Below are positions 44,271-53,898 of a stretch of 64,000 nt of DNA, one piece after another. The stretch comes from Emticicia sp. CRIBPO (GTDB taxonomy: Bacteria > Bacteroidota > Bacteroidia > Cytophagales > Spirosomataceae): positions 352,348 through 416,347 of the forward strand of contig NZ_JAAAKV010000006.1 of assembly GCF_009905725.1 (NCBI RefSeq). Direction: 5' to 3'. Both the position numbers and the translations under genes were made by a program. The notes beneath the pieces are model-generated. The model was not told the DNA's origin, did not search any database, and worked only from the letters and a program-made list of their open reading frames with translations. The first letter of the stretch is position 1; each line of letters opens with the position of its first letter.

Positions 44271-45653
44271 TTAATGAGCTGATACTTCTTTCTCTTCTGT
44301 TGTTTTTTCTGATGATGATTTCAATACTGATTTAACCTCTGCCATGTTAATCACCGGTAAGTATTTAGAGAAAAGGAAAAACAAGGTAAAGAAGAATCCG
44401 AAAGAGAAAATATAATCTCCAATATCACCCATACGAGGCGTAAAGTAAGTCCAGCTTGATGGTAGGTAATCTCTGTGAAGCGAAGTAACAATAATTACAA
44501 AACGCTCAAACCACATACCGATGTTTACAACTACTGCAATCACGAAAGATACTACAATGTTCTCTCTCAGGCTCTTGAACCAGAAAATCTGCGGAGAAAG
44601 TACGTTACAGGTCATCATCGCGGCATATGACCACCAAAGAGGACCAGTCGCCCTGTTTAAGAAAGCATAACTTTCATATTGTACGCCAGAGTAGAAAGCG
44701 ATGAAAAACTCAGTAATATAAGCCACACCTACAATTGAACCGGTTACTGTAATGATCTTATTCATCAGACCGATGTGCTCAATAGTGATGTAATCTTCTA
44801 ATTTATACACTACCCTCGTCACCAGCATAAGGTTCTGAACCATCGCAAATCCCGAGAAGATCGCACCTGCCACGAAATATGGAGGGAAGATCGTCGTGTG
44901 CCATCCCGGAATAACCGAAGTAGCAAAGTCAAAGGATACAATAGTGTGTACAGAAAGTACAAGAGGAGTAGACAAACCTGCAAGAATCAAAGAAACATCT
45001 TCATATCTGGCCCATGATTTGGCACCACCGGTCCATCCTAATGAAAGTGCACCGTAAATAGATTTTCTTATGCCTGTAGCTCTGTCTCTGATCGTAGCCA
45101 GATCCGGAACCATACCGATATACCAGAAAAGACATGAAACCGAGAAGTAAGTAGAGATCGCAAAAACGTCCCATACAAGAGGAGAGTTAAAGTTAACCCA
45201 AAGAGATCCGAAGGTGTTCGGAAGTGGTAAAGCCCAGTAAGCTAACCATGGACGCCCCATGTGCATCAGGATGAATGAAGCCGCACACAATACCGCGAAG
45301 ATAGTCATCGCTTCAGCGGCACGGTTGATTGAGGTTCTCCATTTCTGACGGAACAAAAGAAGGATGGCTGAAATAAGCGTTCCGGCGTGACCGATACCTA
45401 CCCACCATACAAAGTTGGTGATATCCCATGCCCAACCGACTGTCTTATTCAAACCCCATACTCCAAGACCTTCCCACCATGTCCACAGTACCCAGGAAGC
45501 ACCATAAATTAACACCACAACGGAAATAATAAAAGCTATTTTCCATTCTTTGGTAGGCTTGGACTCTACGTGTCTGCATATGTCTTCAGTAACGTCGTGA
45601 TAGGTTTTACCACCCGTTACCAAATGTTCTCTAATAGGTGAAACTACTTGCAT
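44271..45653 (-). CDS. actC: Alternative complex III subunit ActC (NrfD/PsrC-like)
   Basis: 460 residues with about ten membrane helices of the NrfD family: [20 protein letters not shown] near residue 90, [19 protein letters not shown] near 155 and [20 protein letters not shown] near 270. It forms the quinol-oxidising, possibly proton-translocating membrane module with ActF. It is 62 bp downstream of ActB. Confidence 0.94.
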   Translation of the reverse strand: MQVVSPIREHLVTGGKTYHDVTEDICRHVESKPTKEWKIAFIISVVVLIYGASWVLWTWWEGLGVWGLNKTVGWAWDITNFVWWVGIGHAGTLISAILLLFRQKWRTSINRAAEAMTIFAVLCAASFILMHMGRPWLAYWALPLPNTFGSLWVNFNSPLVWDVFAISTYFSVSCLFWYIGMVPDLATIRDRATGIRKSIYGALSLGWTGGAKSWARYEDVSLILAGLSTPLVLSVHTIVSFDFATSVIPGWHTTIFPPYFVAGAIFSGFAMVQNLMLVTRVVYKLEDYITIEHIGLMNKIITVTGSIVGVAYITEFFIAFYSGVQYESYAFLNRATGPLWWSYAAMMTCNVLSPQIFWFKSLRENIVVSFVIAVVVNIGMWFERFVIIVTSLHRDYLPSSWTYFTPRMGDIGDYIFSFGFFFTLFFLFSKYLPVINMAEVKSVLKSSSEKTTEEKEVSAH

Positions 45654-45715
45654 AATACTACCCTAAATCCGATTAGGATTGTTTATTTAAAGTTTAATAA
45701 TAATTTTCTATCTAA

Positions 45716-48700
45716 TTAACTATGTGCTTTGTGCTCTGCAGCATGCTCAGGTTCAGCAGCGTGTTTTTTCTTATCACCCGCTTTGCTTCTCTTTGCCACA
45801 ATCTCATCCTTGTTCTTAACCTTCACCAGGTAAGTAACCTGAGGTCTTACATTGATCTCTTCCAGCATATGGAAGGCTCTGCCTTCTTTTTCCTGCTCAA
45901 GAACTTTAGAAATTCTTGATTCAGGATCAAGCATATCTCCAAAAATAATAGAGCCTGAAGGACATGAAGAAGAACAGGCAGTTTCAATTTCACCATCAAC
46001 CGGACGACGCTTCTCTTTCTTGGCAGCAAGTTTACCGGCCTGGATACGTTGAACACACATAGAACATTTTTCGATCACACCTCTTGAACGAACAGTTACG
46101 TCAGGGTTTAACACCATACGTCCCAATTCATTGTTCATGTTATAATCGAAATTGTCGTTTTCGAAATATTTAAACCAGTTAAATCTACGTACTTTATAAG
46201 GACAGTTGTTAGCACAATATCTTGTACCCACACATCTGTTATAAGTCATCTGATTCAGACCTTCTGAACTGTGGGTTGTCGCCAATACCGGACAAACCGT
46301 TTCACAAGGTGCATTTGAACAGTGCTGACACATCATCGGTTGGAAAATAACCTCAGGATTTTCTGAAGCAACTTCCATCGCTTTGTATCCGCTGAATGTT
46401 CTGCTATCAAGATCGGCATCGGTACTGTAGTATCTGTCCAATCTGATCCAGTGCATTTCACGTGCTCTTACTACCTCTTTCTTACCTACTACAGCCACGT
46501 TGTTTTCGGCCTGACAAGAGATAAGACAAGCTGAACAACCGTTACAGGTGTTCAGGTCAATCACCATACCCCAGCTGTGGTTCTTTTTCTCGTGTCCGTT
46601 CCACAACGTGATAGAATATGGTTTCTTAAGACCTTCTGAAGTAGCAATCATCGGCTCATAACGGCCGGCTTTATCATTCTTAAGATATTCTGAAAGGATA
46701 GTTTCCTGAACAACAGCCTCACGACCCATTACGGTTTCGTGGGTTTGTGTCTGAGCCAGTGTATATCCGTCTTTTGTTTTTTCTACTTTAACACCACCTG
46801 TCCAGAAATTCGAAGCAGTTTTAGAAGATCCCAACAGAGGGAAAGGATTTGAACCTACATTACCGGCTTTACCGGCGTCTGTTCTACCGTAACCCATTGC
46901 TACAGAAACTGTAGAGTGGGCCTGACCTGGTTGTATCAACACAGGAAGTTCGATGCTCTTATCTCCTACTGTCAGTTTAACCCAGTCTCCCTGTGCAATT
47001 CCAAGGTCTTTAGCTGTTTTCTGAGAGAAAGCGGCTGTGTTTTCCCAGGTAACTTTAGAAATAGGATCCGGAAGCTCCTGCAACCAAGGGTTATTGGCAT
47101 AAGCACCTGTTCCAAGGGCAAGAGATTCAAAAACAGATAGTTCAAGGTCTGTTTTCGGAGCTGCAACAGAAGCCGCGGCTTCGGCTACATTGGCGGTAAA
47201 TGATGCTCCTGCAGGTACTGCCGGGGCTACTTCATACACACCATCGTGCAAAGCCTGAATCCAGGATTTGCCGGTTAGTATATTTTTAGACCAGAATGAT
47301 TTCAGATATGCCTGATAATCAGCATTTGCTCCAGCCCAGGTAAGTAAACTTACTTCTGTCTGTCTTGTGCTGTATATCGTCGAAATGGTTGGTTGCTGCA
47401 ATGAATAAAAACCTGCTTTAGGCATCGCATCACCCCATGATTCAAGGTAGTGAGAAGCCGGGGCAATATATTGACACAATTTAGCGGTCTCGTCAGCACG
47501 GTCAGCAGTAGAAATGCTCAGAGTAGTTTTCTTTAATCCTTCTGCAATCTCAGCACCTCTCAGGTGATCAAATACAGGATTTGATTCGTAGAAAATAACT
47601 GCTCCTACCTGTCCTGATTTCAATTCTGTTACAAACTGATTCATTTCAGCAGCGTTACCTTGTCTGTAGTATACGGGCGTTCCGAAATCAACGGTGTTAC
47701 CGATATTACCCAGGGCATTGTTGATGGCGTTAACCAACACCTGTACATTTACATCATTAGAACCTGAAACAACCAGGGAAGCTCCTTTGGCAGCTACGAG
47801 GTCTTTCGCACATTTATCGATATACTGGGTATCTACTTTAGGAGCAGAAACAGGCGAACCGCCCAGTAATGTAATTACTTTATTATAAAGATTTGCAGCA
47901 AAAGCGGCTTCTTCAGAAGGTTTGATCATTCCTCTGTAATCGGCAGCGGCACCGGTGACGGTCATTCCGGTTTCAAACTGATAGTGACGTGACATGGTTT
48001 TACTGCCATGCTTACCACTGCTTACCTTTCTTGTTTCAGCCCACTGGTTTGAATATTCCAGAGGAGAGATCCAAGTACCGGTAAAATCACAGTTGATACC
48101 TACCATTACCTTGGCTTTGTCAAATCTGTAAGAAGGAATAACTGCTTTTCCGAAAGATTTAAGATTTCCTTCAATCAGTCCGTCTGCACCATTGGTATCG
48201 TAAGCGACATGTTTTGCACTTGGATATTTAGCAATAAAATCAGCGATAACAGACTTCGCAGAAGGAGAAAGTATCGTATTGGAAACGATTCTGATACTGG
48301 AGGCCTTTGACAGCGAAGCAGCAATTTCCTGATCCAGCTTAGCCCAGGTTGTTGCTTTACCACCTTTCTGAGGCTCTTTCAGTTTCTCATTGTCATAAAG
48401 GGACAAAACCGAAGCATGAATTCTTGCACTCACGCCACCTTTTGTAACACCCGACAACTTGTTACCTTCAATTTTTATAGGCCTTCCTTCACGCGTTTTA
48501 ACAAGAATGCTGGCGTAATCACCTCCTGAAGCATAGGTTGTTGCATAATAGTTAGGAATACCAGGCTCCACATCTTCCGGTTTGTTCAGATATGGAATGG
48601 TTTTTCTAACCGGAGCATCACAGGCTGCCAGTGAAACTGCAGCAACCCCAAAGCCCAGCATTTTTAAAAAATCCCTACGATGTGTTCCGCCATCAACGTC

Positions 48701-48796
48701 ATCAAGATTAAATTCTCTTTCAGCGTTTTTAACAACATTGATGTCATTTTTTAACTCCTCAATCCCTTTCCAATACCTTTTTTTAGTATTCTCCAT
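45716..48796 (-). CDS. actB: Alternative complex III subunit ActB (Fe-S, molybdopterin-like)
   Basis: 1026 residues. A Tat-like HRRDFLKMLGFGVAAVSLAAC signal is set at residues 38-59, inside an unusually long N-terminus, typical of ActB. Residues about 60-690 resemble a molybdopterin oxidoreductase but lack the cofactor motifs I would expect. The C-terminal 4Fe-4S part has four Cys groups: CNGCSACLISCQAEN near 755, CQHCSNAPCETVCPV near 820, CVGTRYCANNCPYK near 855 and CSMCVQRIQAGK with a later CSSSCPSG. It receives electrons from quinol via ActC and passes them to ActA. The C-terminal tail is rich in Lys, His and Glu. Confidence 0.95.
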   Translation of the reverse strand: MENTKKRYWKGIEELKNDINVVKNAEREFNLDDVDGGTHRRDFLKMLGFGVAAVSLAACDAPVRKTIPYLNKPEDVEPGIPNYYATTYASGGDYASILVKTREGRPIKIEGNKLSGVTKGGVSARIHASVLSLYDNEKLKEPQKGGKATTWAKLDQEIAASLSKASSIRIVSNTILSPSAKSVIADFIAKYPSAKHVAYDTNGADGLIEGNLKSFGKAVIPSYRFDKAKVMVGINCDFTGTWISPLEYSNQWAETRKVSSGKHGSKTMSRHYQFETGMTVTGAAADYRGMIKPSEEAAFAANLYNKVITLLGGSPVSAPKVDTQYIDKCAKDLVAAKGASLVVSGSNDVNVQVLVNAINNALGNIGNTVDFGTPVYYRQGNAAEMNQFVTELKSGQVGAVIFYESNPVFDHLRGAEIAEGLKKTTLSISTADRADETAKLCQYIAPASHYLESWGDAMPKAGFYSLQQPTISTIYSTRQTEVSLLTWAGANADYQAYLKSFWSKNILTGKSWIQALHDGVYEVAPAVPAGASFTANVAEAAASVAAPKTDLELSVFESLALGTGAYANNPWLQELPDPISKVTWENTAAFSQKTAKDLGIAQGDWVKLTVGDKSIELPVLIQPGQAHSTVSVAMGYGRTDAGKAGNVGSNPFPLLGSSKTASNFWTGGVKVEKTKDGYTLAQTQTHETVMGREAVVQETILSEYLKNDKAGRYEPMIATSEGLKKPYSITLWNGHEKKNHSWGMVIDLNTCNGCSACLISCQAENNVAVVGKKEVVRAREMHWIRLDRYYSTDADLDSRTFSGYKAMEVASENPEVIFQPMMCQHCSNAPCETVCPVLATTHSSEGLNQMTYNRCVGTRYCANNCPYKVRRFNWFKYFENDNFDYNMNNELGRMVLNPDVTVRSRGVIEKCSMCVQRIQAGKLAAKKEKRRPVDGEIETACSSSCPSGSIIFGDMLDPESRISKVLEQEKEGRAFHMLEEINVRPQVTYLVKVKNKDEIVAKRSKAGDKKKHAAEPEHAAEHKAHS

Positions 48797-48876
48797 GAGC
48801 TTTTATTGATTACTCCTTATTATATAAGAGGTTTTTCCGAATTATTATATTATTTATTTCTGTATTGAACGGCCGA

Positions 48877-50091
48877 TTAATAGTGGCATTTAGCACACTC
48901 CAAACCTCCAATATCTTCAACTTTCATTGCATCTTTTGTAGTCTTATTATGAGCATCCAGAAGGGTATCATAATAAGCATTGCCTTTAGCATTAACGTCC
49001 GTTTTACGGTGACAGTCAATACACCAGCCCATAGTCAGTGTAGATCTTTGTTCTACTACTTCCATTTTAGGAATTTCACCGTGACAGTTTTCACAAGCCA
49101 GGCCTCCTACATTGGTGTGCTGAGAGTGATTAAAATAAGCCAGGTCAGGAAGGTTATGAACCCTTACCCATTCAATCGGCTGATCTTTTTCAATGGCAGT
49201 GTATATTTTCTGAATCTCAGGAGATTCTCTTTTGATGGTGTTATGACAGTTCATACAAATGCTCGCAGAAGGAATACCCGCCTGCTTTCCTTTGTATACT
49301 CCTGTATGACAATAAGCACAGTTGATTTCCATTTCTCCGGCGTGAAGCTTGTGAGAAAAAGAAATAGGTTGTTTCGGAGCATAACCCTGATGAACACCGA
49401 TACCATAAAGACCATCAAGTGTGGCTTTGGTACCAAGGATGATGAACAACCAGATCACTGCAGAGCGAACTGTCTTGTTAGCTACCAGGTTTTTGAAGCT
49501 GGATTTGAATTTCTCTCCGCCTGAAACGCCATCTTCTCCATCTTCGTCATCACCACCTGATAATTTAGTCAACAGTCTCAGAATAGCCAAAAGAGCTACA
49601 AGAACCAGACCCATAATAACAAGGAGGGTAACCAGGACAATGTTGAAGAATTTACCACCACCGGTTTCGTCACCACCCTGAGCAGCAGCAACAGGTGCAG
49701 CTCCGGGAGCGGCAGGTGCAGGTGCGGCATTGGCAGCTTTTACGTAAGCCAGTATGTTTTTAACTTCAGCATCTCCGTAACCAGGAAAGGCGGTCATCGG
49801 TGTTTTGTTGAACTTTTCATAAAGGTCAACAGCATATTTATCACCACTGGCAATAACAGCAGCTGAATTATTGATCCATTTTTTAATCCAGGCAAAATCT
49901 CTGCGATCTTCTATTCCTGCTAAACCCGGACCTACAACTTGCGTTGCATCAGCGGCGTGACATTGTGAACAATTGGCTTTGAATGCTTTCTCTCCAGCAG
50001 CGGCATCTCCGTCCTGAGCAAAAGCTGTTTCGGATAGGATAAAAAACGCAAATAAGGAAAGTAGTAAATGTTTGTATTTTTTGCTTAACAT
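48877..50091 (-). CDS. actA: Alternative complex III subunit ActA, with N-terminal monoheme domain
   Basis: 404 residues with a signal peptide (ends TAFAQ). Residues about 26-120 are a class I cytochrome c (CSQCHAAD, Met in NKTPMTAFPGYGD). A Pro/Ala linker, one membrane helix near 150-175 and the multiheme ActA domain follow, with five CxxCH motifs (CAYCH, CMNCH, CENCH, CIDCH, CAKCH). That is six heme sites in all; the standard ActA has five, so the first domain looks like a fusion. A promoter is visible 33-63 bp upstream. Confidence 0.93.
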   Translation of the reverse strand: MLSKKYKHLLLSLFAFFILSETAFAQDGDAAAGEKAFKANCSQCHAADATQVVGPGLAGIEDRRDFAWIKKWINNSAAVIASGDKYAVDLYEKFNKTPMTAFPGYGDAEVKNILAYVKAANAAPAPAAPGAAPVAAAQGGDETGGGKFFNIVLVTLLVIMGLVLVALLAILRLLTKLSGGDDEDGEDGVSGGEKFKSSFKNLVANKTVRSAVIWLFIILGTKATLDGLYGIGVHQGYAPKQPISFSHKLHAGEMEINCAYCHTGVYKGKQAGIPSASICMNCHNTIKRESPEIQKIYTAIEKDQPIEWVRVHNLPDLAYFNHSQHTNVGGLACENCHGEIPKMEVVEQRSTLTMGWCIDCHRKTDVNAKGNAYYDTLLDAHNKTTKDAMKVEDIGGLECAKCHY

Positions 50092-50123
50092 ATGAATATA
50101 GAATAAGGCAATTTTTCTGATTG

Positions 50124-50154
50124 CAAAACTAATTCAGGATTACTACCAATCAAA
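50124..50154 (-). promoter_or_regulatory. Bacteroidota-type promoter of the act-cta operon
   Basis: On the minus strand TTTG (50154-50151), a 19-nt spacer and TAGTTTTG (50131-50124), an exact TAnnTTTG match. It directs transcription into actA, whose start codon is about 33 bp away. Confidence 0.72.
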
Positions 50155-50330
50155 TACTTATTATCCTTTTTTTTATAAGGCTCCTAAATTTAGAATAATT
50201 ACAAATAAAACCAGAGGATACTGATTATCAATGATTTGAAAAGAAAATACCATTTGTTAATATCTCAGAAAGATGATAAACAAATGGTACTAAAGCAAGA
50301 ATTGCCTATGACTTTTATACGAATTTAAGA

Positions 50331-50400
50331 GGTCCCGAGCGGATTCGAACCGCTGTACAAGCTTTTGCAGAGCTCTGCCTAACCACTCGGCCACAGGACC
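50331..50400 (-). tRNA. tRNA-Cys (GCA)
   Basis: 70 nt on the minus strand. The 7-bp acceptor stem GGTCCTG/CGGGACC, a T arm with GGTTCGAATCC and the anticodon loop CTGCAAA (anticodon GCA) are all present. No CCA is encoded. It has its own promoter and precedes the act promoter in the same direction. Confidence 0.95.
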
Positions 50401-50449
50401 TTAAAAAGATTAAATTAACACAAAAAATATCTCTGTATTAATCGGACTG

Positions 50450-50480
50450 CAAAGGTACGCCCGGAAACTCAAATTCCAAA
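50450..50480 (-). promoter_or_regulatory. Bacteroidota-type promoter of tRNA-Cys
   Basis: On the minus strand TTTG (50480-50477), a 19-nt spacer and TACCTTTG (50457-50450), an exact match. The tRNA begins about 50 bp downstream. Confidence 0.68.
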
Positions 50481-50597
50481 ATTTTAATCAATTATTTCCA
50501 TTAAAACAGATAACTAAATCTGAAATAATTCCGTTTCCAGGGCCGGTTTCCCGGCAAGTCCTTACATAAACATTTCAAGATAAGGCTGATATAACAG

Positions 50598-50637
50598 AAA
50601 AAAGGCCACTTCCCATGACAGGAAATGGCCTTTTTTA
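50598..50637 (-). terminator. Intrinsic terminator of rpsA
   Basis: GGCCA/TGGCC stem, extended by an imperfect inner stem (TTCC/GGAA) with flanking A and T runs, 22 bp after the rpsA stop in the direction of transcription. Confidence 0.85.
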
Positions 50638-50658
50638 TAGATCATCAGACTCTGATTC

Positions 50659-52488
50659 TTATTCAGCCTCTGATTCTTCAGTTTTCTTTTTAACTGCCTT
50701 TTTCTTAGGGGCAGCTGCATCGCTCTCCATCTGGTCTTTCAAAGCGGCAAGAGCAGACAAATCTCCTAGAGTAGATTTTTCAGCCTCAGGCAATTTTGTT
50801 TTCTCAGATTTGTTGTTAGAAGGAGCTTTTTTCTTGCTCTTGTCTTCTTCAACCGGAGCTTCCCATGTCTTGGTATGAGAAAGAACGATTTTCTTCTCTT
50901 CTTTGTTGAATTCGATTACTTCGAAAGGAAGTTTTTCGCCTGTTTCAGCTACTGAACCGTCTTCTTTAGCAATACCTTTCAATAAAGCGTATCCTTCGAT
51001 ACCGTAAGGAAGTTCAAGGCTAACTTGTTTGTCGTTTTTAGAAAGGATAGTACTTTCGTGAGTTGAACCTACTTCAAAAACAGTTTCGAAAGTATCCCAA
51101 GGGTTTTCTTCCAGGTGTTTGTGACTCAGGGCCAGTCTGCGGTTTTCACCATCCAGTTCAAGAACAACTACTTCAAGTTCATCACCGATTTTAACAAAAT
51201 CAGACGGGTGTTTGATTTTCTTAGTCCATGAAAGGTCAGAAACGTGAACAAGACCGTCGATACCTTCTTCAAGTTCAAGGAACAAGCCGAAGTTAGTCAG
51301 GTTACGAACAGTACCTTTATGTTTAGAACCAACAGCATATTTGCTTAGCAAATCCTGTTTAGTCCACGGATCTTCAGTGATTTGTTTGATACCCAGTGAC
51401 ATTTTCCTTTCTTCACGGTCAAGTGTAAGAACCACCGCAGAGATATCATCACCGATCTGAAGGAAATCAGAAGGGTTTCTCAGGTGCTGAGACCATGACA
51501 TTTCAGAAACGTGGATCAAACCTTCAACACCTGGTTTGATTTCAAGGAAAGCACCGTAGTCAGCGATATTAACGATTTTACCACTTACTTTCGAACCGAT
51601 TTCCAGTCCGGCAGCCAGAGAATCCCAAGGATGGGCTTCAAGCTGTTTCATACCAAGAGAGATACGTTTTTTGTCCTCATCAAAGTCAAGTACAACAATC
51701 TTGATTTTGTCGTCAAGCTTAAGTACTTCATTCGGATGATTAACACGACCCCACGAGATATCAGTAATGTGAAGAAGACCGTCAACTCCACCAAGATCGA
51801 TGAACACACCGAAGTTGGTAATATTTTTAACAACACCTTCAAGAACTTGTCCTTTGTCAAGGTTAGTAAGGATTTGCTGACGTTGTTTTTCAAGATCTTT
51901 CTCGATAAGTACTTTGTGAGAAACAACCACGTTATCGTTAGTATGGTTAATTTTAACCACTTTAACTTCCATGCGTTTTCCAACAAAAATATCAAAATCC
52001 CTGATTGGTTTAACATCAATCTGAGAACCTGGCAAGAACGCCTCGATTCCAAAAATATCTACAATCAAACCACCTTTTGTACGGCGTTTGATCAGGGCAT
52101 CAACAATAATGTCTGTTTCGAGAGCTTTCTCGATTTTCGACCATGCAGTTAAGATTCTCGCTTTTTTGCGTGAAATAACCAACTGGCCTAATGCATCTTC
52201 CTGCTTTTCAATGAAGACTTCAACAACATCTCCTACTTTAAGATCCGGCAGGTCACGGAATTCTGAACGGGAAACGATTCCGTCAGATTTGAAACCGATG
52301 TTAAGCAATACTTCTCTGTCGGTAATACCCACAACAGTAGCATCCACTACATCCTTTTCTTCGATAGCTGTAAGAGTGTCGCTGTAAATTTTTTCAAATT
52401 CAGCTTTCTCAGATGCGGAATAACCTCCACCAATACCTTTTTTTGAAACTTTATCCCAGTCAAATTCCGGGAATTCTTGATTTGCCAT
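50659..52488 (-). CDS. rpsA: 30S ribosomal protein S1
   Basis: 609 residues with six S1 (OB-fold) repeats: about 38-105, 120-190, 205-275 (VLEGVVKNITNFGVFIDLGG), 290-360 (VSGKIVNIADYGAFLEIKPG), 380-450 (HKGTVRNLTNFGLFLELEEG) and a weaker sixth. A Lys/Glu-rich C-terminal tail follows, including TEESEAE at the end. Repeats 3-5 are best conserved. It binds mRNA to help translation initiation. Bacteroidota ribosomes use little Shine-Dalgarno pairing, so S1 matters here. It has its own promoter (52583-52613) and a terminator, so it is monocistronic. Confidence 0.96.
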   Translation of the reverse strand: MANQEFPEFDWDKVSKKGIGGGYSASEKAEFEKIYSDTLTAIEEKDVVDATVVGITDREVLLNIGFKSDGIVSRSEFRDLPDLKVGDVVEVFIEKQEDALGQLVISRKKARILTAWSKIEKALETDIIVDALIKRRTKGGLIVDIFGIEAFLPGSQIDVKPIRDFDIFVGKRMEVKVVKINHTNDNVVVSHKVLIEKDLEKQRQQILTNLDKGQVLEGVVKNITNFGVFIDLGGVDGLLHITDISWGRVNHPNEVLKLDDKIKIVVLDFDEDKKRISLGMKQLEAHPWDSLAAGLEIGSKVSGKIVNIADYGAFLEIKPGVEGLIHVSEMSWSQHLRNPSDFLQIGDDISAVVLTLDREERKMSLGIKQITEDPWTKQDLLSKYAVGSKHKGTVRNLTNFGLFLELEEGIDGLVHVSDLSWTKKIKHPSDFVKIGDELEVVVLELDGENRRLALSHKHLEENPWDTFETVFEVGSTHESTILSKNDKQVSLELPYGIEGYALLKGIAKEDGSVAETGEKLPFEVIEFNKEEKKIVLSHTKTWEAPVEEDKSKKKAPSNNKSEKTKLPEAEKSTLGDLSALAALKDQMESDAAAPKKKAVKKKTEESEAE

Positions 52489-52582
52489 AAATAATTGATA
52501 AATAGCTCTTTATTACATCAGCAGACCGAGCAATTCTGCTGAAATTGGTTTAAAATTGATTTTCCCTTCGCAAAAAGGACTG

Positions 52583-52613
52583 CAAAGGTATAAAATATTG
52601 AAGATACTAGCAA
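52583..52613 (-). promoter_or_regulatory. Bacteroidota-type promoter of rpsA
   Basis: On the minus strand TTG (52613-52611), a 20-nt spacer and TACCTTTG (52590-52583), an exact TAnnTTTG. It leaves a leader of about 90 nt before the rpsA ATG, long enough for autoregulation. Confidence 0.78.
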
Positions 52614-52658
52614 GAAGAATGAGAAGTTTGTAGGAGTAAAAGTCTAATTTTCAATTCT

Positions 52659-53162
52659 CTATCTCCGGCGGTTCAGAAAAGGCACCCAGTTTTCCTCCAG
52701 TTTGTCGGAACAATCCCTGACAAACATAATGAAAGAAGGCTTAAAGGGAGAATGGTGCAAGGGCATGGCAGCCTCCTCGGGCAGCAGGTCGCCTTTTTTC
52801 GAGTTACATCTTTTGCAGGCGGTCACCAGGTTTTCCCAGTTGGTCTTCCCTCCTCTTGACTTGGGCAAAACATGATCCAGTGTTAAGTCGTGGTGATTTC
52901 CGCAATACACACAGGTGTTCAGGTCCCGCTTGAAAATATTCTGCCTGCTGAGTACAACTCCTTTAAAAGGGATGTTTACGTAATGATTTAACCGGATGAC
53001 TGAAGGAAGGGGGTAAGTTTGAGAGACAGTTCTGAGAGCAGCTTTTGGGGATTCAGCCACTAATTCCGCTTTGTTTAAATAGACTAGAAGAAAAGCTTTT
53101 GGTACCGTGCATAAGCTGATGGCACTATAGTCAGCGTTTAAAATTAAAACTTTCCGACCCAT
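52659..53162 (-). CDS. HNH endonuclease
   Basis: 167 residues. The HNH core is complete: CVYCGNHHDLTLDHVLPKSR (residues about 80-99), followed by GGKTNWENLVTACKRCNSKKG with the second Cys pair. The two CxxC pairs bind zinc and DHVLP supplies the catalytic His. This IscB-free type (with a VLILNADYSAISLC start) is found as a single-copy chromosomal gene in many Bacteroidota, with no known target. It is not next to a restriction or mobile gene. Confidence 0.9.
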   Translation of the reverse strand: MGRKVLILNADYSAISLCTVPKAFLLVYLNKAELVAESPKAALRTVSQTYPLPSVIRLNHYVNIPFKGVVLSRQNIFKRDLNTCVYCGNHHDLTLDHVLPKSRGGKTNWENLVTACKRCNSKKGDLLPEEAAMPLHHSPFKPSFIMFVRDCSDKLEENWVPFLNRRR

Positions 53163-53254
53163 AAAATAAGTATTTTGGAATTATATTTATTTCATGGCAA
53201 TATAAAAAAATAATCTAATAAACTGAATTTCAACAGAATAAATATTTGTAAATT

Positions 53255-53710
53255 TTAATGTTCCCGCATCTGGTCCCGGCTTACATCGCGTTCTTTGATA
53301 GACTCCCTTTTATCATATAATTTCTTTCCTTTCGCAAGGCCGATGTCTATTTTAGCCAGTCCCTGTTCTGATATGTAAACCCTCGTAGGAATGATCGTAA
53401 GGCCTTTATCAGTCAGTTTATTCACAAGTTTTTTAAGCTCTTTCCGGGTCAGCAACAGCTTACGGTCACGCAGCGGTTCGTGGTTATAATGGGTGCCGTT
53501 GTCATACTTGGAAATGTTCAGGTTTTTAATGAACAATTCTGTGCCGTTAAAGAAACAGTAGGCATCGGCCATACTGACTTTTCCCTGGCGGATGGACTTG
53601 ATCTCAGTCCCCATCAGTACTACCCCGGCTGTGTACTTTTCAAGAAAAGCGTACTCAAACTGGGCTTTTTTATTCTGAATACTTATATTTTTTGCAATCT
53701 TATCTGCCAT
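53255..53710 (-). CDS. smpB: SsrA-binding protein SmpB
   Basis: 151 residues. It contains FEYAFLEKYTAGVVLMGTEI near residue 18, IKSIRQGKVSMADAYC, YNHEPLRDRKLLLTRKELKK and the basic C-terminal KKLYDKRESIKERD tail that inserts in the ribosomal mRNA channel. It carries tmRNA to stalled ribosomes. A -7-like TACATTTG lies at 53754-53761 on the minus strand, without a good -33. Confidence 0.95.
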   Translation of the reverse strand: MADKIAKNISIQNKKAQFEYAFLEKYTAGVVLMGTEIKSIRQGKVSMADAYCFFNGTELFIKNLNISKYDNGTHYNHEPLRDRKLLLTRKELKKLVNKLTDKGLTIIPTRVYISEQGLAKIDIGLAKGKKLYDKRESIKERDVSRDQMREH

Positions 53711-53848
53711 ATCGAAAAATAAATCTCTGTATTAAATTCTGCTATACAATCTGCAAATGTAATGTTTTTGAAAGTAAAATAACAGAACGCAGCCACTAAA
53801 GGATCATTACTGAAGAAGGTAAAAGCCAATGTGGGTATATATTAAAGC

Positions 53849-53887
53849 AAAATTGCCCGGAAGACGTTCATCTGCCGGGCAATTTTT
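53849..53887 (-). terminator. Intrinsic terminator of susCD
   Basis: AAAATTGCCCGG pairs with CCGGGCAATTTTT around a 14-nt loop. It lies 12 bp after the susD stop and has A/T tails on both sides, so it can act in both directions. Confidence 0.88.
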
Positions 53888-53898
53888 AAAAATTATGA

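Noticed and set aside
48865..49524. 219-codon frame on the opposite strand of actA
   Set aside because: Shadow of actA; the actA frame has six heme motifs and the opposite frame has no recognisable domain.
51511..52152. 213-codon frame opposite rpsA
   Set aside because: Shadow of rpsA, which has clear S1 repeats.
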